A DNA stretch of 64,000 bases from JADJXV01 sp964527785 (GCA_964527785.1 CAZGNO010000004.1:26964-90963), one strand, 5' to 3'. Positions 54,201-62,890 are shown, counted from the first letter of the stretch. Notes: generated from the sequence alone by a model not told the origin. Numbers and translations: made by a program.

Positions 54201-54243
54201 TTTTGGTTGCCGTTATTCGTTTGGCAACATCTCTTGTAGTATA

Positions 54244-55218
54244 ATGAAGAAATTATTGTTGCCATATTCTGTCTCTGTTATTCTGCTGCTCAATTGTTTA
54301 ATTGCGTTTTCAGGGTTGCTTTTTTTCTCGTCATGTTCGACGACGCCCGCCGTTCAACTTACAAAACCGGATAGCAATGCCGAGGAAATTACATCGCATA
54401 CACCGGGAATTGCGTATAAGCATCCTGAATTTTCAGCTATTGCCGACACTCTTCTTAGACGCGGTATTGATACCGCTTTTTTGTTTCAATTGCTCAATGA
54501 AGAACGTTTGCGTTTTGAACCGAATCTAATCAAGATAAATGTAACCGGCTATCGTAAAAAAACGGATTATTCTTCTCATTACAACAAGCTGTCCGTTAAG
54601 AAAAGTCAGGAATTTCTCGAAAAAAACCGTCCGATTCTGCAAGCAGCCGAGCAGCAATACGGTGTACCGAAAGAAGCGATTACAGCTATACTATGGATAG
54701 AAACCAAATTTGGCGGATACTTGGGCAGAAACTATATCCCATCTATTTTCTTTAGTGTAGCACTGGCAGCAACACCCGAAAACATTGCTGTAAACAAAGA
54801 AGTCATGCGCTCAGAATATGAACCGTCGGACTCACTGCAAGTACGGGAACTGGAAGCAAAAATTGACCAGCGGGCAAAGAAAAAATCAGCATGGGCAATT
54901 GGTGAATTACTTGCTTTGGATACTCTTCGCAAGATTTCACCTATTCCTGTATCTGAATTATACGGTTCATCAGCAGGTGCATTCGGTCTGCCTCAGTTTT
55001 TGCCGTCCAGTTATGTTCGCTGGGCAGCCGACGGTAATGGTGACGGTATCAATAATTTGTTTGAAATTCCCGATGCAATCCACAGCGTCGCCAATTATTT
55101 AAACATAAACGGATGGGGAAATTCCCGCACTGCACAAGAGAAAGCCGTTTTCCATTACAACAATAGTCAGGATTATGTGAATGCCGTTCTTAAATTAGCT
55201 GAGAAACTAAGCGAATAA
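54244..55218 (+). CDS. Lytic murein transglycosylase (MltB-like) lipoprotein
   Basis: 324-residue lipoprotein: signal with lipobox FSSC. The catalytic Glu is in AILWIETKFGGYLG (near residue 141), and the later SSAGAFGLPQFLPSSYVRWA and DAIHSVANYLNINGWG segments are typical of MltB/SLT_2 enzymes. It cuts peptidoglycan to form 1,6-anhydromuramic ends, likely at the outer membrane inner face. The ATG at 54244 begins the signal peptide; an open frame extends upstream over the previous gene and is not used. Confidence 0.88.
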   Translation: MKKLLLPYSVSVILLLNCLIAFSGLLFFSSCSTTPAVQLTKPDSNAEEITSHTPGIAYKHPEFSAIADTLLRRGIDTAFLFQLLNEERLRFEPNLIKINVTGYRKKTDYSSHYNKLSVKKSQEFLEKNRPILQAAEQQYGVPKEAITAILWIETKFGGYLGRNYIPSIFFSVALAATPENIAVNKEVMRSEYEPSDSLQVRELEAKIDQRAKKKSAWAIGELLALDTLRKISPIPVSELYGSSAGAFGLPQFLPSSYVRWAADGNGDGINNLFEIPDAIHSVANYLNINGWGNSRTAQEKAVFHYNNSQDYVNAVLKLAEKLSE

Positions 55219-55429
55219 TCCTGAATCACATAATTCCTGTCCTTTAATTTTATACCGGAATCTTCATCATCAAAGCACCCATACCTGTAGTTTTTTGAAA
55301 CGTATTTTTTAGTTTTCAAATCACAATTCAACGATATTTCCGGGGAATCATATCCGAACCAAACCTTCCTAAAATCAGCATCAAGTTTTTGAACGCTTTT
55401 TGAAAAATAATTACAATAGAGAAAATTTG

Positions 55430-55465
55430 AAGTGGCTTAATTTTAAAAATTAAGCCACTTTTTAT
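55430..55465 (+). terminator. Rho-independent terminator
   Basis: AAGTGGCTTAA and TTAAGCCACTT arms with AT-rich inner pairs and a T-run, about 210 bp after the transglycosylase stop. It isolates mraZ transcription from upstream. The DNA 55219-55429 shows no gene. Confidence 0.8.
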
Positions 55466-55546
55466 TTTTGTGTAACTTTTCTATAATTTTTTTTAATATA
55501 ATCCTTGCTTATTAAGTAGGTTTTTAGTTGTTTCGCAGTATAAAAG

Positions 55547-55600
55547 TGGGTAAAAGTGGGTAAAAAGGGTAAATTTTTTAGGAAAGTGGGTAAAAGTGGG
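55547..55600 (+). promoter_or_regulatory. MraZ operator array (phased TGGG boxes)
   Basis: TGGG occurs at 55547, 55557, 55587 and 55597, and an imperfect AGGG at 55566, all in register with a 10-bp period; the slot at 55577 is degenerate. Direct TGGN repeats with a 10-bp period ahead of mraZ are the known MraZ recognition motif, so autorepression is expected. Confidence 0.85.
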
Positions 55601-55648
55601 GTAATTTAACCATTGAACTTTGCCCCATCAATGCAATACGTAAATCAA

Positions 55649-56092
55649 ATGTCATTCTTCAAAGGTCAGGAAGTTTTTTCCATTGATAATAAGGGTCGGG
55701 TGAATATTCCTGCGAAGATGCGCAAAGCAATTTCGCCGGAAGCAAACGATTCCTTTATCATCACACGCGGAGCAGATAAATGCGTGGTGGCTTACCCTTT
55801 GAATGAATGGAAAAAATACGAAGAACAATACTCCACTCTCAATCAGTACGACGAAAAAAACAGGTTCTTTCTGCGGGTAATTTTAGCATGGAGCGAAGAA
55901 GTCGAAATTGACGCTCAACAGCGAATTTCCCTTTCAAAAAAATATCTGGATTTTGCCGGTATTGACGGAAAAGTAACAATCGTAGGAATGATTGATCATA
56001 TCGAGTTTTGGAATCCTGAAGAATTTGAGAAATACATCTCCAATAACGACGAATCTTACGAGAATGTGGCGGCGCAAGTGATGAGAAAATAA
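55649..56092 (+). CDS. mraZ: Transcriptional regulator MraZ
   Basis: 147-residue AbrB-fold regulator of the division and cell-wall cluster. Two SpoVT-AbrB domains are visible: FKGQEVFSIDNKGRVNIPAKMRKAI near the start and AWSEEVEIDAQQRISLSKKYLDFAGI in the second half. The ATG at 55649 (MSFFKGQE) fits the family start; earlier in-frame starts exist at 55631 and 55613. Operator boxes lie just upstream. Confidence 0.93.
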   Translation: MSFFKGQEVFSIDNKGRVNIPAKMRKAISPEANDSFIITRGADKCVVAYPLNEWKKYEEQYSTLNQYDEKNRFFLRVILAWSEEVEIDAQQRISLSKKYLDFAGIDGKVTIVGMIDHIEFWNPEEFEKYISNNDESYENVAAQVMRK

Positions 56093-56116
56093 AATTCGCA
56101 AATAACGCCACAGACA

Positions 56117-57073
56117 ATGAAAAAAAGACGCGCCACAAAAGGGGACAGCACAAGCGGCGATGCAGTTCGAGAAGAGTATGATTATCATATTCCGGTAATG
56201 CTCGAAGAAGTATGCAACTACCTTGTTACCAATCCTGACGGTATATACATAGACGGGACTCTTGGCGGTGGCGGACATACAGCAGAAATATTAGCACGGC
56301 TTTCGACTACAGGAAAAATTATAGCTTTTGATGCTGACGAACAGGCAATCGAACATTGCACAAAGAAATTCGCAGCAGAATTAGACAAAAGCGACAGCAG
56401 ACTTGTTCTTTACAACGACAATTTCATTCGGGCATGCAGCATAGGGGAACTTCGGGGGAAGGTACTCGGGCTTCTGTTGGATTTAGGTGTTTCTTCGCGG
56501 CAGTTAGACTCTGGCTCGCGGGGAATCAGTCATCGCGTGAACTCCCGCCTAACGATGAGTTTCGGTTCACGTGGAAATACAGCAGAAGACCTCCTGGATG
56601 GTGCGGACGAAAGGGAAATCGAATCCATTCTCAAAAAGTATGGTGAAGAGCCTTTCGCAAGGGTTATTGCGCGGCGGATCGTTCAACGTCGCCGCGCTGC
56701 CCCTCTCCGCTCCACATATGACTTACGCTCTGTTATCGAAGAAGTTGTACCGCCTCATATCGCTTCCAAATCAATTACCCGTGTATTCCAAGCCATTCGC
56801 ATTGCAGTCAATGACGAACTCGGTGTGCTTGAAAAAACACTTCGCGGTATTATTCCTTTACTTGCTCCGCATGGACGAATTGCCGTAATTTCTTACCATT
56901 CGCTCGAAGACCGGATTGTAAAAAATGTATTTCGGGAACTAGCCGATAAGAACCAGGACACCCCACCGGAACTAACCATCATTACTTCCAAACCGCAACC
57001 GCCGACAGACGAAGAAATCCATCGCAATCCCCGTTCGCGTAGTGCTAAACTTCGGGTGGCTGAGAAGATATGA
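56117..57073 (+). CDS. rsmH: 16S rRNA (cytosine1402-N4)-methyltransferase, divergent
   Basis: Methylates C1402 of 16S rRNA. 318 residues. The SAM-binding motif YIDGTLGGGGHTAEIL (44-59) and FDADEQAIEHC (71-81) are intact, as is VISYHSLEDRIVKN near 255-270. The region usually reading GFSFxxDGPLDMRMD is GISHRVNSRLTMSFG here (about 136-150), which loses the conserved LDMRMD. Still clearly RsmH by overall fit. The usual next genes of the cluster (ftsL, ftsI, murE) do not follow. Confidence 0.9.
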   Translation: MKKRRATKGDSTSGDAVREEYDYHIPVMLEEVCNYLVTNPDGIYIDGTLGGGGHTAEILARLSTTGKIIAFDADEQAIEHCTKKFAAELDKSDSRLVLYNDNFIRACSIGELRGKVLGLLLDLGVSSRQLDSGSRGISHRVNSRLTMSFGSRGNTAEDLLDGADEREIESILKKYGEEPFARVIARRIVQRRRAAPLRSTYDLRSVIEEVVPPHIASKSITRVFQAIRIAVNDELGVLEKTLRGIIPLLAPHGRIAVISYHSLEDRIVKNVFRELADKNQDTPPELTIITSKPQPPTDEEIHRNPRSRSAKLRVAEKI

Positions 57074-57141
57074 GAAAAGAACCAATCTTCCATTTCCCCG
57101 TTAGGGGAAAAATCTTAATAGCAAGACAAACCCAAAAACGA

Positions 57142-57163
57142 CAAAGCTCCAGCGGAGCGACAT
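57142..57163. repeat. Short palindromic repeat, copy 1
   Basis: AAAGCTCCAGCGGAGCGACAT is a hairpin with GCTCC/GGAGC arms. Inverted, related copies lie at 58564 and 58618, on the far side of the two island genes. Confidence 0.55.
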
Positions 57164-57578
57164 AGGAATTGAAACACATACCTGCAATATTATAAACAAC
57201 AATATTATATATAGCTTTTCCTCCTATTCTGCTTTTCTTTTTGCGCTTTGTAGGTTTATGTATAGTTTCGCTTTCATCCTACACCAGTAAATTCAACGGG
57301 CAAACGTACCCGTGAATAGCTGTTGTAAGTGTTGCTGAGATATTGGCAGATGAACGTCTTAATCTTCCTACTGCATTGGAAGTTTTGAAGAAAGCGGAGA
57401 GGAAGAAGAATGAGCAGGAAGGTTTGGGGTTTTGATGAGATAAATTTTTCAGAGCTAATATAGTCATAAAATCCATGTCATATTCCTTCTGTTAAGTCTT
57501 TAGTTACAATAAATAGGTTAAGTTGTCGTATTTTGAAAAATATTAATTTTGGATTTTTAAATTCATACTTTAGATATT
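57164..57578. other. AT-rich non-coding stretch with a gene fragment
   Basis: 415 bp following the palindrome. Apart from the 40-codon fragment at 57316-57435 it holds no gene, tRNA or clear repeat. Composition is AT-rich like the island genes that follow. Confidence 0.4.
57316..57435 (+). pseudogene. Possible gene remnant (40 codons)
   Basis: A frame without start codon reads IAVVSVAEILADERLNLPT, then ALEVLKKAERKKNEQ and an end EGLGF. The composition is protein-like and helical, as in a C-terminal tail of a larger protein. It has no ATG and a stop codon just upstream. The parent gene is not recognised. It may be chance. Confidence 0.25.
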
Positions 57579-57785
57579 ATGGACAATTTATTACCCGAAA
57601 ACATTCAAGCGTATAAAGAATTTCTCAATGGGAAGAGGGATATTAGTATTATTGAAAGATTAAGTCCTATTGGTTGGATTAAGCAAATTAAAGAAGTGAC
57701 ACGTTACGAAAATGGTGGTGATTTAATTTGGGTTGAAAATCGCAGAATAACGACACGTTTAAGGTCAATGCGTTTAATTCAATAA
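57579..57785 (+). CDS. Hypothetical protein
   Basis: 68-residue protein, no signal or membrane segment, ending in a basic tail (RRITTRLRSMRLIQ). No family recognised. AT-rich compared with the core genes. The next gene starts 54 bp later on the same strand, so they may be cotranscribed. It lies between inverted palindromic repeats. Confidence 0.45.
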   Translation: MDNLLPENIQAYKEFLNGKRDISIIERLSPIGWIKQIKEVTRYENGGDLIWVENRRITTRLRSMRLIQ

Positions 57786-57838
57786 ATAAGTATTTCTATT
57801 GATTTGAATTCTTTTTCGCAACATTACAAAAGGCACTC

Positions 57839-58531
57839 ATGGATACTGCATCAATTATTGTAACTGCTATCGTTACATTTATTACTACGCTTGCAGGTTC
57901 TGGGGCTGTCGCAACTCATTTTTTCAATAAGAAAATCAAAGCTATTGAAAAAGAAAACTCATGGAAAACTAAACTCTTTGATGATGTTTATAATTCTCAC
58001 AAATCTCTTTGGAAAGACTTGGGAAGATTAGTAATACCTGGGAAAATGACATTTGCAAGTGAAAACAATGAAAATCAAATCCAAATTTTCCAATTTATGT
58101 ATTTTCTTCGGTCATTCGACGAAGCGAATAAGGCAACAATAGAGTATCGAGACAATCTATATGAAACTACATTATTCCTTAATAAAACAATTATTGAAGA
58201 TGTAGAGTTTATCCGAGATTATTTGAATGTTCTTATTGAAATCATTAAAGCAGACAAGAGTGGTATCGAAGCTCCACATGCTACTTATTCTAATAGAGAC
58301 TGGGCAAGTCTTATGTCTGATTATACAAAGTCTTTTAAGAAAGATGTTTATCCGTGTATAATAAAATTACAAAGAAATGTTGAGAATTTTACAAGAGAAG
58401 GAATTTTGAAATATGAGCCGAGTCAATTAACTGACAAAGAAAGGCAAACAATAGAAGAAAATGTCAATATTCGATTGGCAAAAACAAAATTATTTATAGA
58501 TAATCAAATTTTTTATGAAAGAGAAAAGTAG
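57839..58531 (+). CDS. Hypothetical membrane-anchored helical protein
   Basis: 230-residue protein with one N-terminal transmembrane helix (about 4-26, ASIIVTAIVTFITTLAGSGAVA) and a long, charged, mostly helical cytoplasmic part. Not recognised. Low GC compared with neighbours suggests transfer. The anchor-plus-helical layout is shared by several accessory or defence effectors, but nothing here shows such activity. Confidence 0.55.
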   Translation: MDTASIIVTAIVTFITTLAGSGAVATHFFNKKIKAIEKENSWKTKLFDDVYNSHKSLWKDLGRLVIPGKMTFASENNENQIQIFQFMYFLRSFDEANKATIEYRDNLYETTLFLNKTIIEDVEFIRDYLNVLIEIIKADKSGIEAPHATYSNRDWASLMSDYTKSFKKDVYPCIIKLQRNVENFTREGILKYEPSQLTDKERQTIEENVNIRLAKTKLFIDNQIFYEREK

Positions 58532-58563
58532 ACTAAATTAATACAATCTCCATAAAGGGAATA

Positions 58564-58638
58564 TGTCACTCCTAGCGGAGCTTTAAGAGGTTTTGGTTTA
58601 TCAATAACTATTACTATTTCGCTCCTCTGGAGCTTTAA
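58564..58638. repeat. Short palindromic repeats, copies 2 and 3
   Basis: Two hairpins: TGTCACTCCTAGCGGAGCTTTA (58564-58585) and TTTCGCTCCTCTGGAGCTTTA (58618-58638). Both are related to copy 1 at 57142 in reverse orientation. Confidence 0.55.
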
Positions 58639-58687
58639 GAGATTCATGGTTTTCTGTCATCCATACAAAATCACTTACATACAGCGC

Positions 58688-58720
58688 AAAAAAAAGCCAC
58701 TCTCAAAAGAAAACGGCTTT
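58688..58720 (-). terminator. Likely terminator of the DUF4350 operon
   Basis: On the minus strand AAAGCC and GGCTTT pair and are followed by a run of eight T, seven bases past the DUF4350 stop. The stem is short. Confidence 0.55.
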
Positions 58721-58726
58721 ACTATA

Positions 58727-59968
58727 TCAATCCCCAACTCCATCATTGATAAGCGACCTTAAAGTCGAAGATTCCTCATAAAACGCCTCAATTTTCTTAT
58801 GAAGCGCGACCAGCTCATCTTCGGAGAGAGCTTCCTTATGACTCGCATTTTCAATTGCCAAGAATAATGCTCGTACCTTATTAATCTCCACCCCCGATTT
58901 TCCTGCAACCTTATTAAGAAATTCCTCCGTAAATTCATTAGTACGAACGAAATAAACCGACCGGATATGCTCTAAGAAGTATTGGATTTTCTTATCAGCT
59001 AGATTAGCGTGGTTGTTTTGTTCGTAGTACATCCGTCCGACAGTTTGGACAAAATCTAGTGTTGTGTTTATCACTGGTGGAATGATTGGAATAATACGCT
59101 GATTCCGTTTTGCATGGAAGAACACAAACAGTGCTCCGCCTACAAGAAGCAGATAATAGGCAATACGAAGCGGTTCGACGGATAGTATGTAACGCAGAGG
59201 TGTTGATGCGCCTTCCCGTCCAACTTTGTAGTACTCATCCCAAAGAATACGGTCGGTTTCAGTAAATGAGAGTGTTTTAGTAATAAAATCCCGATTCTTA
59301 TCATCCAAAATCGTGTAGTTGGTAAAGCACAATGGAGTTGAGGAGAGGTAGAAAGTTCCGGCACCTTCTTTTATTCTGATTAGAGTCGGGTCATTTACGA
59401 AGTTTGTAGCAATGACTGTTGATTTTACAGTATCGAATTTTTGGAAATATCTGGTTGTCGTTCCTTTTTTGAAAACCCACTTTTGACTATCAGTCGAAAA
59501 CGCTGTAGAAGTAAGATTAATCACATTGGAATCATTATAGACCATCGAATAGTTCAACGCTGTTTTGATTCCGAGCGAATCGGCAAGGTTTCCTGTAAAT
59601 GACTCCGCACTTGCAAACACAATTCCACCCGCCCTTACAAATGTAAGCAATGACTTGGTATCAAGCTCATCGGGGCTGAATGTATCATTGATGAACATAT
59701 AGAGCGGGGCAGTGCCGTCTTCCCAATCGGAAGAATCTACAGAGACACTCCCAAGCGCATTGTAAATCGGTTCACGGATAACACCGACTGATGAATTTGG
59801 AAAAAGACGCGGGAGCATCCGGTACAGAATAAAATTACCATAGGGGATTTTATCTTTTTGTGAGTAGGTATGCGCCCAATTGACTGGTGTGGGTTTGAGC
59901 ATTTCCAGCACGACCATTGCCACAAACACTACTGCAAGAATTATAATGAATTTGCGTTGTGATTTCAT
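58727..59968 (-). CDS. DUF4350 domain-containing membrane protein
   Basis: 413-residue protein with an N-terminal transmembrane helix (about 7-22) and a second near 260-280 (IAYYLLLVGGALFVFFHA). The central DUF4350 domain (about 40-230) has KIPYGNFILYRMLPRLFP and LLTFVRAGGIVFASAESF. In related bacteria such genes lie with DUF4129, DUF58 and MoxR genes and are thought to work in envelope or peptide processing. Start overlaps the DUF4129 stop (TAATG), so translation is coupled. Confidence 0.8.
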   Translation of the reverse strand: MKSQRKFIIILAVVFVAMVVLEMLKPTPVNWAHTYSQKDKIPYGNFILYRMLPRLFPNSSVGVIREPIYNALGSVSVDSSDWEDGTAPLYMFINDTFSPDELDTKSLLTFVRAGGIVFASAESFTGNLADSLGIKTALNYSMVYNDSNVINLTSTAFSTDSQKWVFKKGTTTRYFQKFDTVKSTVIATNFVNDPTLIRIKEGAGTFYLSSTPLCFTNYTILDDKNRDFITKTLSFTETDRILWDEYYKVGREGASTPLRYILSVEPLRIAYYLLLVGGALFVFFHAKRNQRIIPIIPPVINTTLDFVQTVGRMYYEQNNHANLADKKIQYFLEHIRSVYFVRTNEFTEEFLNKVAGKSGVEINKVRALFLAIENASHKEALSEDELVALHKKIEAFYEESSTLRSLINDGVGD

Positions 59969-60846
59969 TACACGCTCGCAGAAACAGTGGTAGAAGCAAA
60001 GGGCTCTACAGCAGATTGATAATTACTACTGTCAATCTTCACATCTCCGTACCATACATATTCAAAGATTATGCTTGCACGACTGAATATGCGCCGGAGC
60101 TCCGGTGAACTTATTTCATTCCTATAATCGCGGTTGGTCTTGTTGATTTTCAGTTGAATTATAGTATCATCGGAGAGCCGTTTGAGAAGCCATAGATAAT
60201 GTAAACGAATGGCACAACGGTAATCGCCTTTCGCTTCGGCAGCGGTAATTAGTTCAGGGAAGTTCAACTCGTGAATATTTTCATCCAAAACGGTAAAACC
60301 AACACTCGACTTCGATTTTTTCCCGCCAAACAAACCACTGAGATTACTTCTGAAAAGAATGATATTGACGACGGCTATAGCGATAGCTATCAGAATATAG
60401 ACAAGTGCATCGCCAATCTTACTGCCAACATTTGTTCCCAGTAATTGCTGAATCATTTCCCAAAACCAACGCTTGAACATTTCCCATAAGGAAGTTTGGC
60501 TGGGCGTATCGTGGTCGTAGTCGAATGCCTTATCGTCAAGGTATTCTTGCAAATCCTGTTTCGTGATTGATTTTTCAACAATTATACTGCTATCGTAAAC
60601 GAGAACACGCTTGGGAACTGTATCTATAAACTCAATATCTGCCGAATCGCGAGAATCGGAAAACAGTGTGGTATCAGATACAGCAGCAGAATCATTCTGT
60701 GGGGTAGGGACACCGGCTTGTGTTACAGGCATCATCCATAGCGCAGGGTTTGCAAACCCTACGCTATGGATGATGGGGTCGGCACATACAGCGGTATTGC
60801 CGGTTGCTACGAAAAACAATACGATTATTAAAAAAAACTTTCCCAT
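59968..60846 (-). CDS. DUF4129 domain-containing exported membrane protein
   Basis: 292-residue protein: signal peptide (to about residue 22, NTAVCA), a linker with Ser/Asp-rich stretch, a transmembrane helix near 145-165 (DALVYILIAIAIAVVNIILF), then a DUF4129 domain at the C-terminus (YRCAIRLHYLWLLKRLSDDT). Start at 60846 overlaps the manA stop by one base (TGATG). Directly after the signal cleavage site the codons of a dispersed palindrome (60731-60774) are read as IIHSVGFANPALWM, an apparent in-frame insertion. Function of the domain is unknown. Confidence 0.78.
   Translation of the reverse strand: MGKFFLIIVLFFVATGNTAVCADPIIHSVGFANPALWMMPVTQAGVPTPQNDSAAVSDTTLFSDSRDSADIEFIDTVPKRVLVYDSSIIVEKSITKQDLQEYLDDKAFDYDHDTPSQTSLWEMFKRWFWEMIQQLLGTNVGSKIGDALVYILIAIAIAVVNIILFRSNLSGLFGGKKSKSSVGFTVLDENIHELNFPELITAAEAKGDYRCAIRLHYLWLLKRLSDDTIIQLKINKTNRDYRNEISSPELRRIFSRASIIFEYVWYGDVKIDSSNYQSAVEPFASTTVSASV
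60731..60774. repeat. Dispersed palindrome inside a coding sequence
   Basis: 44-bp palindrome with one mismatch: arms of ATCATCCATAGCGCAGGG with core GGTTTGCAAACC. It lies wholly within the DUF4129 gene, after the signal peptide. Related copies are at 20885-20918, 3251 and 1083. Confidence 0.8.
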
Positions 60847-61823
60847 CAAGAATGGCTTTGCGGAAAGGCACATAGGACAATTGCACTGCCTGTCGGATGT
60901 AACATATATTCACCAATTCCGGCGGGAACAAGTGCAGACTGTCCACATTTCAGAGGTACAGTTGCAAACTCTCCGCGAATTTCCAACGAACCTGAAATAA
61001 CACTCAATAAATGCGGTGTTGTTGCTTCGGTGTTCTGTGAAAGTTGCTTTGTTATTGATATTTTATCCAGTCCGAAATACTCTCCGCGAACAAGCGGGGT
61101 AACACTAATACCATCTTCTGTTTTTCCTGTGTTTTGCTCACTTACTGCTATCGGGTTTACATCGAAATGTGAACACTTCAAGCCCTTTTCTATATGGAGT
61201 TCGCGGGGTTTGCCGTCCAGCCCGGTACGGTCCCAGTCGTAGAGCCGATAGGTGGTGTCGCTTGTTTGCTGGAGTTCGTAGAGTACAATGCCGGGTCCGA
61301 TTGCATGAACGGTCCCCGCCGGAACATAGACGAAATCTCCCGCTGCCACGGATACAAATTGAAGTTTGGATTTGGCAGTTCCGTTCATGATTGCATTCCG
61401 AAAGTCTTCAGCATCCGTTTCACCGGAAAATCCGTAAATTATCGTGGCATTCGAAGCAGCATCAATAATATACCAGCATTCCGTTTTGCCTCTCGGCTCG
61501 CCTTCAAGCGTAAGAGCAAGAGCATCGTCCGGATGGACCTGTACCGACAGCCAATCCTGGGCATCAAGAAACTTGATAAGAAGCGGAAACCCCTCGGTCG
61601 CTGAATCAGTCCCTAGAATTTCTTTCGGAAATTGAGCGGTGAGTTCACCGAGTGTCCGTCCTGAAAATTCACCGTTGGAAATCGTATTGCCTGAATATAT
61701 CTCCCACGATTCGCCGACAGGTTCGTCAGGCGGTAATGACTTGTGCAGTTGATTTTCCATAGCTCGACCGCCCCATACTTTCACATGAAGTGACGGCTCG
61801 AAAAGAAAAGGATAGCGGGTCAT
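60846..61823 (-). CDS. manA: Mannose-6-phosphate isomerase, class I
   Basis: Interconverts mannose-6-phosphate and fructose-6-phosphate, feeding GDP-mannose for surface sugars. 325 residues, short form. The zinc-site segment QVHPDD (about 95-100) and KTECWYII (about 114-121), then YVPAGTVHAIGPGIVLYELQQTSDTTYRLYDWDR (about 166-200) are present. It leads the operon manA-DUF4129-DUF4350. Confidence 0.93.
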   Translation of the reverse strand: MTRYPFLFEPSLHVKVWGGRAMENQLHKSLPPDEPVGESWEIYSGNTISNGEFSGRTLGELTAQFPKEILGTDSATEGFPLLIKFLDAQDWLSVQVHPDDALALTLEGEPRGKTECWYIIDAASNATIIYGFSGETDAEDFRNAIMNGTAKSKLQFVSVAAGDFVYVPAGTVHAIGPGIVLYELQQTSDTTYRLYDWDRTGLDGKPRELHIEKGLKCSHFDVNPIAVSEQNTGKTEDGISVTPLVRGEYFGLDKISITKQLSQNTEATTPHLLSVISGSLEIRGEFATVPLKCGQSALVPAGIGEYMLHPTGSAIVLCAFPQSHS

Positions 61824-61898
61824 AGTTACACAATGAATATGAAAATGGGACGATACGATAATTTATGCTGATGAATATTCAGAACAGAACGCACGATT

Positions 61899-62117
61899 TC
61901 ATTCTCCATTCTCAGTCTTTTTCTTTCGTGGAATTTTAGGGGCAAATTCTGCACGGGTATCCTGCACTTCATCACGGATGGTTTGCGCTAACTGACGAAG
62001 CTCCTGCATATTTTTACGAACACGAACGCCGGCTTCCCGGTTTTCTTTTTCGTAGAATTTACGGAAATCCGACTCGAAGGACTGCACAAGCTGAAGGAGT
62101 TCTTGGTAGCGATTCAT
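61899..62117 (-). CDS. Hc1-like histone H1 family protein
   Basis: 72-residue basic-tailed protein. The helical part FYEKENREAGVRVRKNMQELRQLAQTIRDE matches the Hc1-like histone H1 homologues of Bacteroidota (motif K-x-AG-x-R-x-RK), and the tail ends with a Lys/Arg-rich IPRKKK. Such proteins bind DNA. The ATG at 62117 is preferred to a TTG at 62120. Neighbour cutA is on the same strand 20 bp upstream. Confidence 0.7.
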   Translation of the reverse strand: MNRYQELLQLVQSFESDFRKFYEKENREAGVRVRKNMQELRQLAQTIRDEVQDTRAEFAPKIPRKKKTENGE

Positions 62118-62137
62118 CAATTGTTGATTAAAAAGAT

Positions 62138-62467
62138 TTATATGGTTAGTGATTCCATCATCCAGTTCAGATAGGGTGACGAAGCACTCGAAAGAGGCAA
62201 AGAAATAATCTCAGGAACATCATACGGATGGAGTTCGCGGATACGCGGTTCTAGGAATTCGAGGTTCTCTTCGGAAGTCTTGATAAACAGCATTACTTCC
62301 AATGATTCGCGGATAGCACCACGCCAACCGTAAATTGAATATGTGCTTAATACAATATTACAGCAAGCTGCCAGTCGCTCCGAAACAAGAATACGGGCTA
62401 TGTTTTGAGCGTTATCAAAAGCGTTAGTTGTTACAAGTACAAGGCGAAAGTTTGAGGCATTTTCCAT
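62138..62467 (-). CDS. cutA: Divalent-cation tolerance protein CutA1
   Basis: 109-residue trimeric protein of the ferredoxin-like fold. Signature segments LVTTNAFDNAQNIARILVSERLAACCNI and HPYDVPEIISLPL are intact. It is linked to metal tolerance, though its role is debated. Start at the ATG of MENASN rather than the TTG at 62482. Confidence 0.9.
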   Translation of the reverse strand: MENASNFRLVLVTTNAFDNAQNIARILVSERLAACCNIVLSTYSIYGWRGAIRESLEVMLFIKTSEENLEFLEPRIRELHPYDVPEIISLPLSSASSPYLNWMMESLTI

Positions 62468-62524
62468 AGTTTTGCAGTACAATACAATAGTAATTACAGT
62501 TTTCTTTTATCGAAATTACGAAAA

Positions 62525-62818
62525 ATGATTATCAATGCCATCTTTCTTCTGCATATAGTAGCAGCTTTATATGGTTTTACCAAGCGGTGGCAAGAAGCAA
62601 ATACCCGCGAAGGATTCCTTGCTGTTCTGATTTTCGGGCTAGCTTTTACAATCTTATGGGCAATCACCGGACAGATTGCCAAGCTCATTTCGCCGCCCGG
62701 CGGATATGCCTGGTGGTTCGACCGAGATACGATTTCGCTCGTCATACTCGGTATCCTCGACGGTATTTTCTTCTATTACTTCTTTTTGAAGGAGAAACCG
62801 GAGGATGGGAAGGGGTAG
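62525..62818 (+). CDS. Small membrane protein, unknown
   Basis: 97-residue protein with about three hydrophobic segments (1-17, 31-52, 70-88) and a charged C-terminus. Not recognised. Ends in a short Lys/Glu tail. Divergent from cutA, with 57 bp between starts. Confidence 0.55.
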   Translation: MIINAIFLLHIVAALYGFTKRWQEANTREGFLAVLIFGLAFTILWAITGQIAKLISPPGGYAWWFDRDTISLVILGILDGIFFYYFFLKEKPEDGKG

Positions 62819-62890
62819 GGGAATTTATCCTTCATTTTGCTTTCTCTATGTTTTCTATGTAGATTTATTAAAATAATGTATGTTAGAATT

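Noticed and set aside
54028..54243. Long N-terminal extension of the lytic transglycosylase
   Set aside because: It overlaps the DUF6544 gene and would hide the lipoprotein signal that starts at 54244.
60611..61000. Plus-strand frame of 129 codons opposite the DUF4129 and manA genes
   Set aside because: It is antisense to two sound genes. The similar peptide on both strands is explained by the palindrome.
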